Notes: generated from the letters alone by a model not told the origin. Shown: positions 28,111 to 41,720, counted from the first letter of the stretch. The stretch: DNA of 64,000 nucleotides from Archivesica marissinica (GCA_014843695.1 CM026401.1:33407525-33471524); one strand, 5' to 3'. Translations and numbers: made by a program.

Positions 28111-28578
28111 AAGTGGGTAACACGAGCCCCAATTCTCTCCTATTAAACCTATGGGGAGCTGTTTACAGTAAATTTAGTTTTATATTGCTAAACACCTTAT
28201 TTGGTCTAATTTTAATTTTGTTTGAAGAAAAACGCCGAAAAGTGGTTATTAGTGAAAAACGATCCCTAACTAAGAAATATTTTGGACAAAGGCATATAAA
28301 AAGTTCAGATTTTGTTTAAAAGATCAAATGAGTAAGATCGGCGGGTGAACCAACAGGCCTGATTAATTGGTCTTGGGTGACGTTTGGTTAAGATTTGATG
28401 ACTGTCGAGATCAAATAAGGTCACACGATAGTAAGCGATACCTAGGACGGACAGGGTAACCGGTAGTTATCGAATTAATCAAATACATTCCCATAAATCA
28501 CCTGTCCGTTGACAAAAAAAATAAACATTTCTTATTTTAGAAAATAGTAGAAAATATATCATATATTCATGCAACCGT
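28111..28578. other. Unique spacer
   Basis: One 68-codon open frame (28113-28319) without a recognisable domain. Otherwise nothing. Confidence 0.45.
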
Positions 28579-28870
28579 GTGTGTGTTTTACGTTTATTTA
28601 TCGTCGCTACCGGTTGCCCATATGAGCGACGCCTCCTGAAGAGATTAGTAAATTTAGATTTTTGGAGGATAGTGCAATGATACAGACAGCGACCCATTCC
28701 AGAGTCTCGTCTGGTTCTTTTACGTGCACGGTGTACAGCACCGACACGAGACCTCGGTTTAACGTCCCATCTGAAAGACTGTTAATATTATTAGGGTCAG
28801 ACGGGGGATCGAACCTGCGATCCCTGAATTACCATTCCTGCGTGTTACCACTGGGCTACAGATCCGTCTA
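28579..28870 (-). mobile_element. tRNA-derived SINE (family 1), full length
   Basis: Head, body and tail as in the other copies, minus strand. Flanks show only a weak match (ATATATTCATG versus ATATACATG), so the target duplication is uncertain. Confidence 0.9.
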
Positions 28871-29318
28871 ATATACATGTACTTTGGCCGAGGCTTGATA
28901 CTGTTGGAAGATAGCTCCTGATCATGGCTGAAGTTTCAAAGTTCTGCAGTACGATATGTTATTCAAGTGTCGGTTGGTAAAACAATACTAAAGCTCACAT
29001 TACAAGGCGATATTATGATCTGGTTTAGAGTACATCACGACACACTAATGGACGGGGATACAGGTTTTATTGTCGATACAGAAAGCATGGAACATAAACG
29101 TGACACTTCACTTCTCAGAGAAATAACGAGCGTGACAGTACCACTTGAAACACAAACCGTGTGAAATCCGAGAGAAAGTCACGAAATATGTTTCTAACCA
29201 CGTAAGTAATGATACCTCTTTGCGGACGATATGAAAACATTCCTAGATATCGTGTCATCAAACACCATTTATAATCAATTGCACAATTGCAAGAACAGAA
29301 TAGTAGTATTGCTAGCAT
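28871..29318. other. Unique spacer before the CAG tract
   Basis: No gene is recognised. An open frame enters the CAG tract from 29231 but has no known domain. Confidence 0.45.
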
Positions 29319-29539
<221 letters not shown>

Positions 29540-29593
29540 ATAAAAACAAAATACTTAACTACCATACTATACACTGGATTAAAGACTAAAATA

Positions 29594-29882
29594 TATTCTT
29601 ACAGTACCGCTGCACTGTCCGTATTCTTACAGTACCGCTGCACTGTCAGTATTCTTACAGTATCGATGCACTGTCCGTATTCTTACAGTATCGCTGCTCT
29701 GTCCGTATTCTTACAGTACCGCTGCATTGTCCGTATTCTTACTGTACCGCTGCACTGTCCGTATTCGTACTGTACCGCTGCACTGTCCGTATTCTTACAG
29801 TATCGTTGCATGCACTGTCCGTATTCTTACAGTACCACTGTACTGTCCATGTTCTTACAGTACCGCTGCACTGTCCGTATTC
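29594..29882. repeat. 28-bp minisatellite, about 10 copies
   Basis: The unit is ATTCTTACAGTACCGCTGCA plus CTGTCCGT, with scattered single-base changes. It lies only 56 bases from the CAG tract. Confidence 0.96.
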
Positions 29883-30750
29883 ATTTCATATCGTTTGGAC
29901 AATATCATAAATCATATGATAATTACATTTAATCGATGTATGTCGGACGCTTAATATTTGCAATCAGTGTTTGAGACAGGCTTGCATCTCAGTGTGACCA
30001 AGAAGCGATATATTTCCAAAATCACTCGTCTTATCACTGCGGAGAAAATTGAGAATCACAGAAAGTAATTATGGACATTGCATTTTTTTGCAATATAATC
30101 TTACCCTTGGTCAGGGGAAGATGTATTGATGGCGGAAAGCCGCATGACCCCAATATTTGTGTTATTCGTCTTCGAAAAGCGTCAGTCGATCATATTAGGA
30201 TCGTCTAAAATGGGGCCTTATTAAGATCTGTATCTGATGTGTAATAAATATCATATGAGAAAGAAATAGTAATCAAATATGACGGATAAAGGAATAGTTT
30301 CCAGAATGTTCGAAACCAAGGATATTCATCTTCCAACGCCGGCGAGTTTCTGACAAATTTTCGACAGAGCGATACTAGACCATAGATCATCGCTGCACGG
30401 ACGCGTAAGAGACTGCAATTATCGGAAGTGTATCGAATAATTCCTGCTCATATTTTGACTGGAAACAAATCATTCATTTCTGGCTTGTATTCCGGTTACA
30501 AGAAGAAAATTAAGACCATGATCTTACGAGAAGTTCTGAAATGAATTAGATGTGAGGCCAGAAGTATATTTGGAAGTATGTCTGTCGGAAAATGTCCTTT
30601 TTTATTTTTGGATTAAATATGGATTTAATTGAAAGCATTTTTTATTTACTCGGTCCTTTAAAATTGATCATGGTAGTTGTAAATCACTGTATAGTACTGC
30701 TTCGGAATTTACTAAAATGAAAATAGATATGTACAACACACGCACAAAGT
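29883..30750. other. Unique spacer
   Basis: No gene, RNA or array is recognised. Confidence 0.5.
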
Positions 30751-31413
30751 CGTGCATTACGTGTCGTACATTACGTGTCATGCATTATATGTCGTACATT
30801 ACGCATCGTGCATTACGTGTCGTACATTGCGTGTCATGCATTGTGTGTCGTACATTACGTGTCGTGTATTACGCGTCATGCATTACGTGTCGTACATTAC
30901 GTGTCATGCATTACGTGTCGTACATTACGTGTCGTGCATTACGTGTCATGCATTAGATGTCGTACATTACGTGTCGTGCATTACGTGTCATCCATTACGT
31001 GTCGTTCATGACGTGTCATGCATTATATGTCGTACATTACGCATCGTGCATTACGTGTCGTACATTGCGTGTCATGCATTGTGTGTCGTGCATTACGTGT
31101 CATGCATTACGTGTCGTGCATTACGTGTCGTGCATTACGTGTCATGCATTACGCGTCGTACATTACATGTCATACATTACGTGTCGTATATTACGTGTCA
31201 TGCATTACGTGTCGTACATTACGTGTCGTACATTACGTGTCGTACATTATGTGTCGTGCATTAGGTGTCGTACATTAGGCGTCGTGCATTAGGCGTCGTA
31301 CATTACGTGTCGTACATTACGTGTCGTGCATTAGGTGTCGTACATTAGGCGTCGTGCATTAGGCGTCGTGCATTGGGCGTCGTACATTAGATGTCGTACA
31401 TTACATGTCGTGC
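30751..31413. repeat. 14-bp minisatellite, about 47 copies, with a 238-bp higher-order repeat
   Basis: The unit is CGTGCATTACGTGT, alternating with CGTACATTACGTGT and CATGCATTACGTGT. The variant string from 30779 (ATGCATTATATGTCG...ACGCATCG...TTGCGTG) recurs at 31017, 238 bases or 17 units later. The 3' edge accumulates AGGCGT variants. Confidence 0.97.
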
Positions 31414-31809
31414 TGAAATGTCATCCTCATATTACATCCATTTTAAGATATGTTGGCTAAACAGGCACAGAACGGCATCGGCACTTGTATATATTAGACA
31501 GTTAAATACATTATAAATATCAAACACGTATATGCATGTACACGGAATATATAGTTATTGGATGAGTTCGTATTGCATATTCAGCAAATCAATTTATGCA
31601 TATTAAGACGGATTTGATAAAATCGTGTTACCGTACGGCGATAAACACAGAACATTTAAACATGAAATGAAACTCGCCTTCTTTATCATTGTCATTGCAT
31701 AATACGATAACTTGATTTTTAAAATTGATGTGACTGTCAAAATTGTTACTGGTCAATCTTTTGGTATCAACTTTAGCCATTTCTTAGCCTTAGCCTAATG
31801 TTCAGTTAA

Positions 31810-32196
31810 CAGGGCTCGACAAATCCACTCGTCCGCTCGTAATTACGAGTGACTTTTCGATCTGGACGAGTAGAAATTCCAAGTCGCTTGCCCAGTCGGA
31901 CGAGTGAAAATTTCAGCTAAATATCCAATATAAATCGAAGGAACAAAATAAAATAATATCTGTTTTACTTTCTTCGGAATGATTACCAGGCGTGATAATG
32001 GGAAATCACCGAGGATATTTTAATGTGTTTATGCTGCCACATAATTGCATTTATTTAATAAATTAAAGTGCAATTCTGACGATTTTTAATTTTCCTAAAA
32101 TACATAGGACGAGTGATAGTCCAATCTGGACGAGTGGAACAGTGGCATCACTCGCCCAGTAGGACGAGTAAGAAATTAAAAAGTTGTCGAGGCCTG
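31810..32196. mobile_element. 387-bp MITE, copy in duplication unit 1
   Basis: The left end CAGGGCTCGACAA and the inverted right end CAGGCCTCGACAA match at 12 of 13 positions. GTTAA flanks both sides (31805-31809 and 32197-32201). The interior is rich in GGACGAGTG motifs in both orientations and has the perfect palindrome CTCGTAATTACGAG. It has no transposase. The ends resemble the 16-kb MITE (CAGGGC) and both have 5-bp target duplications. A TTAA (piggyBac/Kolobok-like) reading of the target is possible but would leave the ends asymmetric. Confidence 0.75.
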
Positions 32197-32906
32197 GTTA
32201 ATCATGTTCAGTCATTCAGTTTTAATCTTCCAGGAATTCATGATTTAAGTTTCGATGCTATTTATAACTTTCTGGGAAATACGAAAGAAAGCATTGCACA
32301 CAAATCAACAACATTTTAAATGACTTCCGGTCACGTGATTCGAACATTCGCGACATATCAATACCGCTGTAACAGGGCTATAAAGTTGCATCGAGTGAAA
32401 TAATGACTCGTAGAAACGCATTGAAAAATTGGATTATCGGAAAGTTAATTGCAAGTACGACGGGGCTTAACAAGGCATTTTGAGACATTTTTTTCAGAGA
32501 AGTCTAAAATGATGGCGAATTGCATTAACCATAATTGGAACATGGCTATATGAGGCAATTTGTCAGTATAGAATTTCAACCGTGTTTATAATAGTGATCT
32601 TTAGCGACCCTAAATTTATGGATTCTGTTCACTAATATTATGTTGTAACAGTAAATTTAGCGTGTAATGCTGATATGAAAACATGAAAAGCTGGCGACGG
32701 TCTAAAACTGACTTCAGAAACGTATGGAGAGGGATTGGTGCACATTAATGAACACCGGAAGCATGCGATTTACGACTCCCAGACGCGACAATTTATCCAG
32801 TATCTTGTGAACATGATTTCGTATGATAGTGTTTTCTTAAGGAAATTGGAAATAAAAACCCTTTATAGACCAAACGTAGTCACATGATACATGCATGTCG
32901 CGTGGT

Positions 32907-33557
32907 ATGAGAGCATGAAACTGCAAGATGTTCCGCTTATTTGAACATGAATACTACAAGATGTTACATATGGGAGCATGAATACTACAAGATGTTACAT
33001 ATGGGAGCATGAATACTGCAATATGCTCCATATTTGAACATGAATACTACAAGATGTTACATATGGGAGCATGAATACTGCAATATGCTCCATATTTGAA
33101 CATGAATACTGCAAGATGTTACATATGGGAGCATGAATACTGCAAGATGTTACATATGAGAGCATGAATACTGCAAGATGTTACATATGGGAGCATGAAT
33201 ACTGCAAGATGTTACATATGGGAGCATGAATACTGCAAGATGTTACATATGGGAGCATGAATACTGCAAGATGTTACATATGGGAGCATGAATACTGCAA
33301 GATGTTACATATGAGAGCATGAATACTGCAATATGCTCCATATTTGAACATGAATACTGCAAGATGTTAATATGAGAGCATGAATACTGCAAGATGTTAC
33401 ATATGAGAGCATGAATACTGCAAGATGTTACATATGAGAGCATGAATACTGCAAGATGTTACATATGAGAGCATGAATACTGCAATATGTTACATATGAG
33501 AGCATGAATACTGCAATATGTTACATATGAGAGCAAGTATACTGCAATATGCTCCAT
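32907..33557. repeat. 31-bp minisatellite in duplication unit 1, about 21 copies
   Basis: The unit is GAGAGCATGAATACTGCAAG plus ATGTTACATAT. GGGAGC/GAGAGC and GATGTTAC/TATGCTCC are the common variants. It ends exactly where duplication copy 2 begins. Confidence 0.97.
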
Positions 33558-33863
33558 ATACATTATAAATATCAAACACGTATATGCATGTACACGGAAT
33601 ATATAGTTATTGGATGAGTTCGTATTGCATATTCAGCAAATCAATTTATGCATATTAAGACGGATTTGATAAAATCGTGTTACCGTACGACGATAAACAC
33701 AGAACATTTAAACATGAAATGAAACTCGCCTTCTATATCATTGTCATTGCATAATACGATAACTTGATTTTTAAAATTGATGTGACTTTGTCAAAATTGT
33801 TACTGGTCAATCTTTTGGTATCAACTTTAGCCATTTCTTAGCCTTAGCCTAATGTTCAGTTAA

Positions 33864-34250
33864 CAGGGCTCGACAAATCCACTCGTCCGCTCGTAATTAC
33901 GAGTGACTTTTCGATCTGGACGAGTAGAAATTCCAAGTCGCTTGCCCAGTCGGACGAGTGAAAATTTCAGCTAAATATCCAATATAAATCGAAGGAACAA
34001 AATAAAATAATATCTGTTTTACTTTCTTCGGAATGATTACCAGGCGTGATAATGGGAAATCACCGAGGATATTTTAATGTGTTTATGCTGCCACATAATT
34101 GCATTTATTTAATAAATTAAAGTGCAATTCTGACGATTTTTAATTTTCCTAAAATACATAGGACGAGTGATAGTCCAATCTGGACGAGTGGAACAGTGGC
34201 ATCACTCGCCCAGTAGGACGAGTAAGAAATTAAAAAGTTGTCGAGGCCTG
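33864..34250. mobile_element. 387-bp MITE, copy in duplication unit 2
   Basis: Identical in length to the MITE at 31810 with the same GTTAA flanks. It was duplicated with the segment and is not an independent insertion. Confidence 0.75.
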
Positions 34251-34960
34251 GTTAATCATGTTCAGTCATTCAGTTTTAATCTTCCAGGAATTCCTGATTT
34301 AAGTTTCGATGCTATTTATAACGTTCTGGGAAATACGAAAGAAAGCATTGCACACAAATCAACAACATTTTAAATGACTTCCGGTCACGTGATTCGAACA
34401 TTCGCGACATATCAATACCGCTGTAACAGGGCTATAAAGTTGCATCGAGTGAAATAATGCCTCGTAGAAACGCATTGAAAAATTGGATTATCGGAAAGTT
34501 AATTGCAAGTACGACGGGGCTTAACAAGGCAGTTTGAGACATTTTTTTCAGAGAAGTCTAAAATGATGGCGAATTGCATTAACCATAATTGGAACATGGC
34601 TATATGAGGCAATTTGTCAGTATAGAATTTCAACCGTGTTTATAATAGTGATCTTTAGCGACCCTAAATTTATGGATTCTGTTCACTAATATTATGTTGT
34701 AACAGTAAATTTAGCGTGTAATGTTGATATGAAAACATGAAAAGCTGGCGACGGTCTAAAACTGACTTCAGAAACGTATGGAGAGGGATTGGTGCAAATT
34801 AATGAACACCGGAAGCATGCGATTTACGACTCCCAGACGCGACAATTTATCCAGTATCTTGTGAACATGATTTCGTATGATAGTGTTTTCTTAAGGAAAT
34901 TGGAAATAAAAACCCTTTATAGACCAAACGTAGTCACATGATACATGCATGTCGCGTGGT

Positions 34961-36478
34961 ATGAGAGCATGAAACTGCAAGATGTTCCGCTTATTTGAAC
35001 ATGAATACTACAAGATGTTACATATGAGAGCATGAATACTACAAGATGTTACATATGGGAGCATGAATACTGCAATATGCTCCATATTTGAAAATGAATA
35101 CTGCAACATGTTAATATGAGAGCATGAATACTGCAAGATGTTACATATGAGAGCATGAATACTGCAAGATGTTACATATGAGAGCATGAATACTACAAAA
35201 TGTTACATATTTGAAAATGAATACTGCAACATGTTAATATGAGAGCATGAATACTGCAATATGCTCCATATTTGAACATGAATACTGCAAGATGTTAATA
35301 TGAGAGCATGAATACTGCAAGATGTTACATATGAGAGCATGGATACTGCAATATGTTACATATGAGAGCATGGATACTGCAAGATGTTACATATGAGAGC
35401 ATGAATACTGCAAGATGTTACATATGAGAGCATGCATACTGCAAGATGTTACATATGGGAGCATGAATACTGCAAGATGTTAATATGAGAGCATGAATAC
35501 TGCAAGATGTTACATATGAGAGCATGGATACTGCAAGATGTTACATATGAGAGCATGAATACTACAATATGTTACATATGAGAGCATGAATACTGCAAGA
35601 TGCTCCATATGAGAGCATGAATACTGCAAGATGTTAATATGAGAGCATGAATACTGCAAGATGTTACATATGAGAGCATGGATACTGCAAGATGTTACAT
35701 ATGAGAGCATGAATACTACAATATGTTACATATGAGAGCATGAATACTGCAAGATGCTCCATATGAGAGCATGAATACTGCAAGATGTTAATATGAGAGC
35801 ATGAATACTGCAAGATGTTACATATGAGAGCATGGATACTGCAAGATGTTACATATGAGAGCATGAATACTACAATATGTTACATATGAGAGCATGAATA
35901 CTGCAAGATGCTCCATATGAGAGCATGAATACTGCAAGATGTTAATATGAGAGCATGAATACTGCAAGATGTTACATATGAGAGCATGGATACTGCAAGA
36001 TGTTACATATGAGAGCATGAATACTACAATATGTTACATATGAGAGCATGAATACTGCAAGATGCTACATATGGGAGCATGAATACTGCAATATGCTACA
36101 TATGAGAACATGAATACTGCAATATGTTACATATGAGAGCATGAATACTGCAAGATATTACATATGAGAGCATGAATACCGCAAGATGCTACATATGAGA
36201 GCATGAATACTGCAAGATGCTACATATGGGAGCATGAATACTGCAAGATGTTACATATGAGAGCATGAATACTGCAAGATGTTACATATGGGAGCATGAA
36301 TACTGCAATATGCTACATATGGGAGCATGAATACTGCAAGATGTTACATATGAGAGCATGAATACTGCAAGATGCTCCATATGAGAGCATGAATACTGCA
36401 ATATGTTACATATGAGAGCATGAATACTGCAAGATGTTCCATATGAGAGAATGAATACTGCAAGATGTTACATATGAT
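34961..36478. repeat. 31-bp minisatellite in duplication unit 2, about 49 copies, with a 154-bp higher-order repeat
   Basis: Same monomer as the array at 32907. Between about 35480 and 36050 a five-monomer block of 154 bp (four 31-mers plus one 30-mer with TTAATATG) repeats three times with no difference I can see, starting around 35510, 35664 and 35818. Confidence 0.97.
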
Positions 36479-36684
36479 GTTGGTTAATCATTATTCATTA
36501 CTTTTTTCAATTAGATAAATTTATTACAATAATACAGTTATGTAAAGACAATTTAAATTAATAATTAGCTATTATTAATATTAAACGGGAACCAAAATGA
36601 TAAGACTCTATTATTAGAAACAAACACTGAACTACTTAAGCCACGTTATATCGGTAACATTCAAACTTCATATTCCAAACGTCG

Positions 36685-37005
36685 CGAAAATACAGTACAA
36701 CATGCTACGTTAATTATAAAACTGACCAAATATCTGCATGAAAATACAGTACAACATGCTACGTTAATTATAAAACTGACCAAATATCTGCATGAAAATA
36801 CAGTACAACATGCTACGTTAATTATAAAACTGACCAAATATCTGCATGAAAATACAGTACAACATGCTACGTTAATTATAAAACTGACCAAATATCTGCA
36901 TGAAAATACAGTACAACATGCTACGTTAATTATAAAACTGACCAAATATCTGCATGAAAATACAGTACAACATGCTACGTTAATTATAAAACTGACCAAA
37001 TATTT
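36685..37005. repeat. 54-bp minisatellite, six near-identical copies
   Basis: The unit starts GAAAATACAGTACAACATGC and includes TTAATTATAAAACTGACC. I see essentially no differences among the inner copies, suggesting recent amplification. An 18-residue-periodic open frame on the minus strand is an artefact. Confidence 0.97.
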
Positions 37006-38341
37006 GAATATAATAAACAGGAATCACTCAATACAATAGAATGCTGACGGTAGAAGTGTTATATTCGAAGTACAATATTTCTTGACAATATATTCTTGAA
37101 TATTGTGAATTCCAAGACAAGGCGGTATTGAATTTATTATGTTTAATCTTTACTAAATGAATTTGAATCGGTTCTTTACATGTATATCTGGAAGGTGGAA
37201 GTAGGTCAGTGGGCAAGCTTTTCAATAGTGCAAAAGAAATAAATGGCGTTTAGATACGTACCAAATGTCTCATAATCCATGGTTTATAGACGGACTATTT
37301 TCTTATCTGTCAAATTTTCAATCATTGAAACACAAAACAAAACAACAAATGACACGTTCACGTAAACCATTAATGCTACAATAATGAACCTATTGAAAAT
37401 TCTCTCATGTATGTTTTAACTGTAGATTTCGCCTGTCCTGTCCACCAGCAACTAGTTCCTGGAATGATAACTGTAAGCACCCCAAGGTATCCACACAAAG
37501 TTGTACAAGGTGCCAATGGTTACTGAGAAGTATCAAATTATCCTAAATGTAAACCTATTAATTAGTGGCTAGGCGTCTGGTGTCCGAGCACTGGCTACTG
37601 TCCGAAATTATAAACACTTGTTGTAATGAATATGAGTTTGGTGTAAATTATCTGTGTGTCTTGCGATTACGAAATTGATTAAATCATTATATCAATATCT
37701 CTCGAGCCTTAGATCAGTATAATTAGTAACTAAATCTAAAGGGAGCTCTATATTCTAAGTAATTAAACTGGAAATTGTTTAGAATGAGTCATCGAGACAA
37801 CATTTTGATGCATTCTGTTTTGTTTGATCCGAGGAATGTCTGTAAATCATGGTTTGTTTGGAATTTTGATACGCTTTACGTTCAGTTATGAGAGAATATA
37901 ATAATTAGATTGTTTTACTGCATATAGGATACCTGTTCCTCCCGGCACATCGTGGCACGTGATGTCAACAACGAACAGAGTAACATTGTGCTTTATATCT
38001 GCTCCAGGAAACCCGAATCCTTGAATGCGAGGGTAAATAATCAAGCTCTTTCATCGTAATATCAAATCCAGTCGGCAGATACCGGATACTAATCTATATC
38101 GTCGTAGCACGCTTATAGTTTAATAACTTTACACTTATAAATGTTAGTATAATTAAACATCAAATTATATCTTTATTTGTAATAGGAAACACTGTATTTA
38201 AAAACCAAAATGAGCATAGGTAAGAAAATACTGTATTTTTTTAAAAGTTCTATGAATCATTTCACTTGAGCAGTAAATAACATATTAACCGGATGTGTAA
38301 ACTGTAACAAATGGTTACTGAGCCAGTTCAGCCACAAAATA
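37006..38341. other. Unique block, possible regulatory DNA
   Basis: 1.3 kb without array or mobile element. Segment 37420-37660 is GC-richer and holds TTAATTAGTG (37558) and other homeodomain-like cores. No exon is recognised. Confidence 0.45.
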
Positions 38342-38570
38342 GTTCTCTAATAAAGCCTCTAATAAAGTATTTCATAAGGTCTCTAATAAAGTCTCTAATA
38401 AAGTATCTCATACTGTCTCTAATAAAGTCTTCAATAAAGTATCTCATAAGGTCTCTAATAAAGTCTCCATATAAGGTCTCTAATAAGGTCTCCAATAAGG
38501 TCTCTAATAAAGTCTATAATACGGTCTCTAATAAAGTATTTCATATGGTCTCTAATAAAGTCTCTTACTC
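38342..38570. repeat. 12-bp minisatellite
   Basis: The unit is GTCTCTAATAAA with variants GTATCTCATACT and GTCTTCAATAAA. About 19 units, moderately diverged. Confidence 0.93.
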
Positions 38571-38643
38571 TAAAATGTGGACATGAGAAGAGAAACATGC
38601 CTATTGTTGTCTGATCACGTCACCGTAAACACATATTTCAGTT

Positions 38644-38942
38644 CGAACCCACTTCACTGGACAACCCAGACCGAACCAACTTCACGGGACAGCCCATACC
38701 GAACCCACTTCACGGGACAGTCCAGACCGAACCCACTTCACGGGACAGTCCAGACCGAACCCACTTCACGGGACAACCCAGACCGAACCCACTTCACGGG
38801 ACAGCCCAGACCGAACTCACTTCACGGGACAGCCCAGACCGAACCCACTTCACGGGACAGTCCAGACCGAACCCACTTCACGGGACAGTCCAGACCGAAC
38901 CCACTTCACGGGAAACCCCAGACCGAACCCACTTCATTGAAC
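38644..38942. repeat. 28-bp minisatellite, about 10 copies
   Basis: The unit is ACTTCACGGGACAGCCCAGA plus CCGAACCC. It is GC-rich relative to its surroundings, with AGCC/AGTC/AACC as the main variant. Confidence 0.97.
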
Positions 38943-39811
38943 ATCCCATGCCAGACCCTTTGAATTAATTGTAATCAACATTATATTATATCTAATTAAT
39001 ATTCATGTATCATGAACATGTACAAGAAGGGCTTCTTCCAGTTCTCAACATTTTCAATTTATCGCAACAGATGTGGAGGAAAAATAACTTCAAAATGCCT
39101 CAACATCATAAACTGATCAAGCATAGATTTGAGATGAAAACAAACACAACAAGATTCCAGTTCAGGTTACAGACTCTACCAAAATGTCATTATACTACCC
39201 ACTGTCACGTAAGGTAATCATTGTGCGCGCAGATTTTAATGGATAATTTTAATGATGTTTAATAGTTGAATGATGTTACGTATGGTGACATTGATTTTAT
39301 AAAGACGGTTTTAATTCGAAAATAACAAATTAATGACTGACTATTTACTGGATGGACGGACAGGGTATCGTTTACATGTTCATGACATACGTTGTCGGGC
39401 AATGTCTAATGATTCAACCAAATTACAGGCACAGGTGTCCAAGTAACTAAGCACACGTGGTACATACACGTCTCCCACAATCCATCATACAGCTTGCAGT
39501 TGCTGTTTTGCAAAAATGTAAATTTGAGAACTCCATGAGCAAGGCGAAACATCTGTTTAGATATATAAGTACTACAGCACTGTAAGATATATTACAGATA
39601 AGTCAGTTTGATGATAACATTATTTTGATAGCTGGGTGTAAGATTTCGAGTATGCGCGCGAACCATTCATCAAATCTATAATACAACCGACGTTTTAACC
39701 AATTAAATAGCTCATTTCAATGTAAATATGTACCTGTTTAGGTGTTAAAATTAAGAATTATACTGATAATATCAGAGACATTGAGAATTCAATATTATTA
39801 AATTGACCTAT
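38943..39811. other. Unique spacer
   Basis: A 70-codon open frame (39005-39217) has no recognised domain. Nothing else is identified. Confidence 0.5.
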
Positions 39812-40930
39812 ATGTTACACAGTCTGGTTGCATGATGCATGGGGTGTGCTACACAGGTCTGGTTGTATGATGCATGGGGTATGTTACACAGGTCTGGTTG
39901 TATGATGCATGGGGTATGTTACACAGGTCTGGTTGCATGATGCATGGGGTGTGTTACACAGGTCTGGTTGCATGATGCATGGGGTATGTTACACAGGTCT
40001 GGTTGCATGATGCATGGGGTATGTTACACAGGTCTGGTTGTATGATGTATGGGGTGTGTTACACAGGTCTGGTTGTATGATGCATGGGGTATGTTACACA
40101 GGTCTGGTTGCATGATGCATGGGGTGTGTTTCACAGGTCTGGTTGTATGATGCATGGGGTATGTTACACAGGTCTGGTTGTATGATGTATGGGGTGTGTT
40201 ACACAGGTCTGGTTGTATGATGCATGGGGTATGTTACACAGGTCTGGTTGCATGATGCATGGGGTGTGTTTCACAGGTCTGGTTGTATGATGCATGGGGT
40301 GTGTTACACAGGTCTGGTTGTATGATGCATGGGGTATGTTACACAGGTCTGGTTGTATGATGCATGGGGTATGTTACACAGGTCTGGTTGCATGATGCAA
40401 TGGGTATGTTACACAGGTCTGGTTGTATGATGCATGGGGTATGTTACACAGGTCTGGTTGTATGATGCATGGGGTGTGCTACACAGGTCTGGTTGCATGA
40501 TGCATGGGGTATGTTACACAGGTCTGGTTGTATGATGTATGGGGTGTGTTACACAGGTCTGGTTGTATGATGTATGGGGTATGTTACACAGGTCTGGTTG
40601 CATGATGCAATGGGTATGTTACACAGGTCTGGTTGCATGATGTATGGGGTGTGTTACACAGGTCTGGTTGCATGATGCAATGGGTGTGTTACACAGGTCT
40701 GGTTGCATGATGTATGGGGTGTGTTACACAGGTCTGGTTGTATGATGTATGGGGTATGTTACACAGGTCTGGTTGCATGATGTATGGGGTATGTTACACA
40801 GGTCTGGTTGTATGATGCATGGGGTATGTTACACAGGTCTGGTTGTATGATGCATGGGGTATGTTACACAGGTCTGGTTGCATGATGTATGGGGTGTGTT
40901 ACACAGGTCTGGTTGCATGATGCATGGGTT
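39812..40930. repeat. 35-bp minisatellite, about 32 copies
   Basis: The unit is GGTCTGGTTGCATGATGCAT plus GGGGTATGTTACACA. Three biallelic positions (GCATG/GTATG, GCATGG/GTATGG, GTATG/GTGTG) are shuffled among units. One allele combination runs in repeated blocks. Confidence 0.98.
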
Positions 40931-41076
40931 TGTGATTTAAGGAGTTAATAAAAAGCAACATACTTCATTTTCGACACCTGTTCACTAAATTTAACATCTA
41001 TTTTGTAGAAACTTATGCATAGGCAGTAAAAATAGCTTTATAGTGTGTGAGTGAATAGCACGACCGCGACGTGTTA

Positions 41077-41530
41077 TAACCTCCCAGATATATCATTAAT
41101 TTAACCTCTCCGGAACATCATTGATTTAACCTCCCGGAACATCATTGATTTAACCTCCCCGATATATCATTAATTTAACCTCCCCGGAACATCATTGACT
41201 TAACCTCCCGGAACATCATTGACTTAACCTCCACGGAACATCATTGATTTACCCCCCCCGGTATATCATTGATTTAACCTCCCGGGTATATCATTGATTT
41301 AACATCCCGGAACATCATTGATTTAACCTCCCAGAACAGCATTGATTTAACCTCCCCGGAACATCATTGATTTAACCTCCCCGGAACATCATTGATTTAA
41401 CCTCCCCGGAACATCATTGATTTAACCTCCCCGGAACGTCATTGGTTTAACCTCCCGTAACATCATTGGTTTAACCTCCCAGTACATCATTGATTTAACC
41501 CCTCGGAACATCATTGATTTAACCTCCCAG
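41077..41530. repeat. 25-bp minisatellite, about 18 copies
   Basis: The unit is GGAACATCATTGATTTAACC plus TCCCC, with 24-base units lacking one C and units with TATATC instead of GGAACATC. Confidence 0.96.
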
Positions 41531-41720
41531 TATGGTAAGAACGGACGCACTGAGACATGGAAGTTCAACTTTAATGGACGTTCAAAGGTTCTCTCCTTGC
41601 ATAATGTGACACAAGTAACGAAGCATTCAATTTACCGTATAAGTATTTATTACTAAAATTACATTTCTTACAATTAAAGTGAATGCATTTCTGTAAAATG
41701 ACAAAATAGGCATACTCTTA

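Larger units (their letters stand above)
31506..33557. repeat. Tandem segmental duplication, copy 1 (2052 bp)
   Basis: This unit begins at ATACATTATAAATATC and ends inside its own 31-bp array. Copy 2 starts at 33558. Over the roughly 1.4 kb of non-array sequence I found about nine substitutions and one 2-base indel (GTGACTGTC versus GTGACTTTGTC), so identity exceeds 99%. Each copy holds one MITE and one 31-bp array. Confidence 0.96.
33558..36478. repeat. Tandem segmental duplication, copy 2
   Basis: Near-identical repeat of 31506 onward (offset 2052, then 2054 after a 2-base insertion). Its terminal array has expanded to about 1.5 kb, against 0.65 kb in copy 1, so the copies differ mainly in array length. 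Confidence 0.96.

Noticed and set aside
32113..32319. Conserved 68-codon protein, present twice (32113 and 34167)
   Set aside because: Both copies lie in the segmental duplication and start inside a MITE. Similarity reflects recent duplication, not selection.
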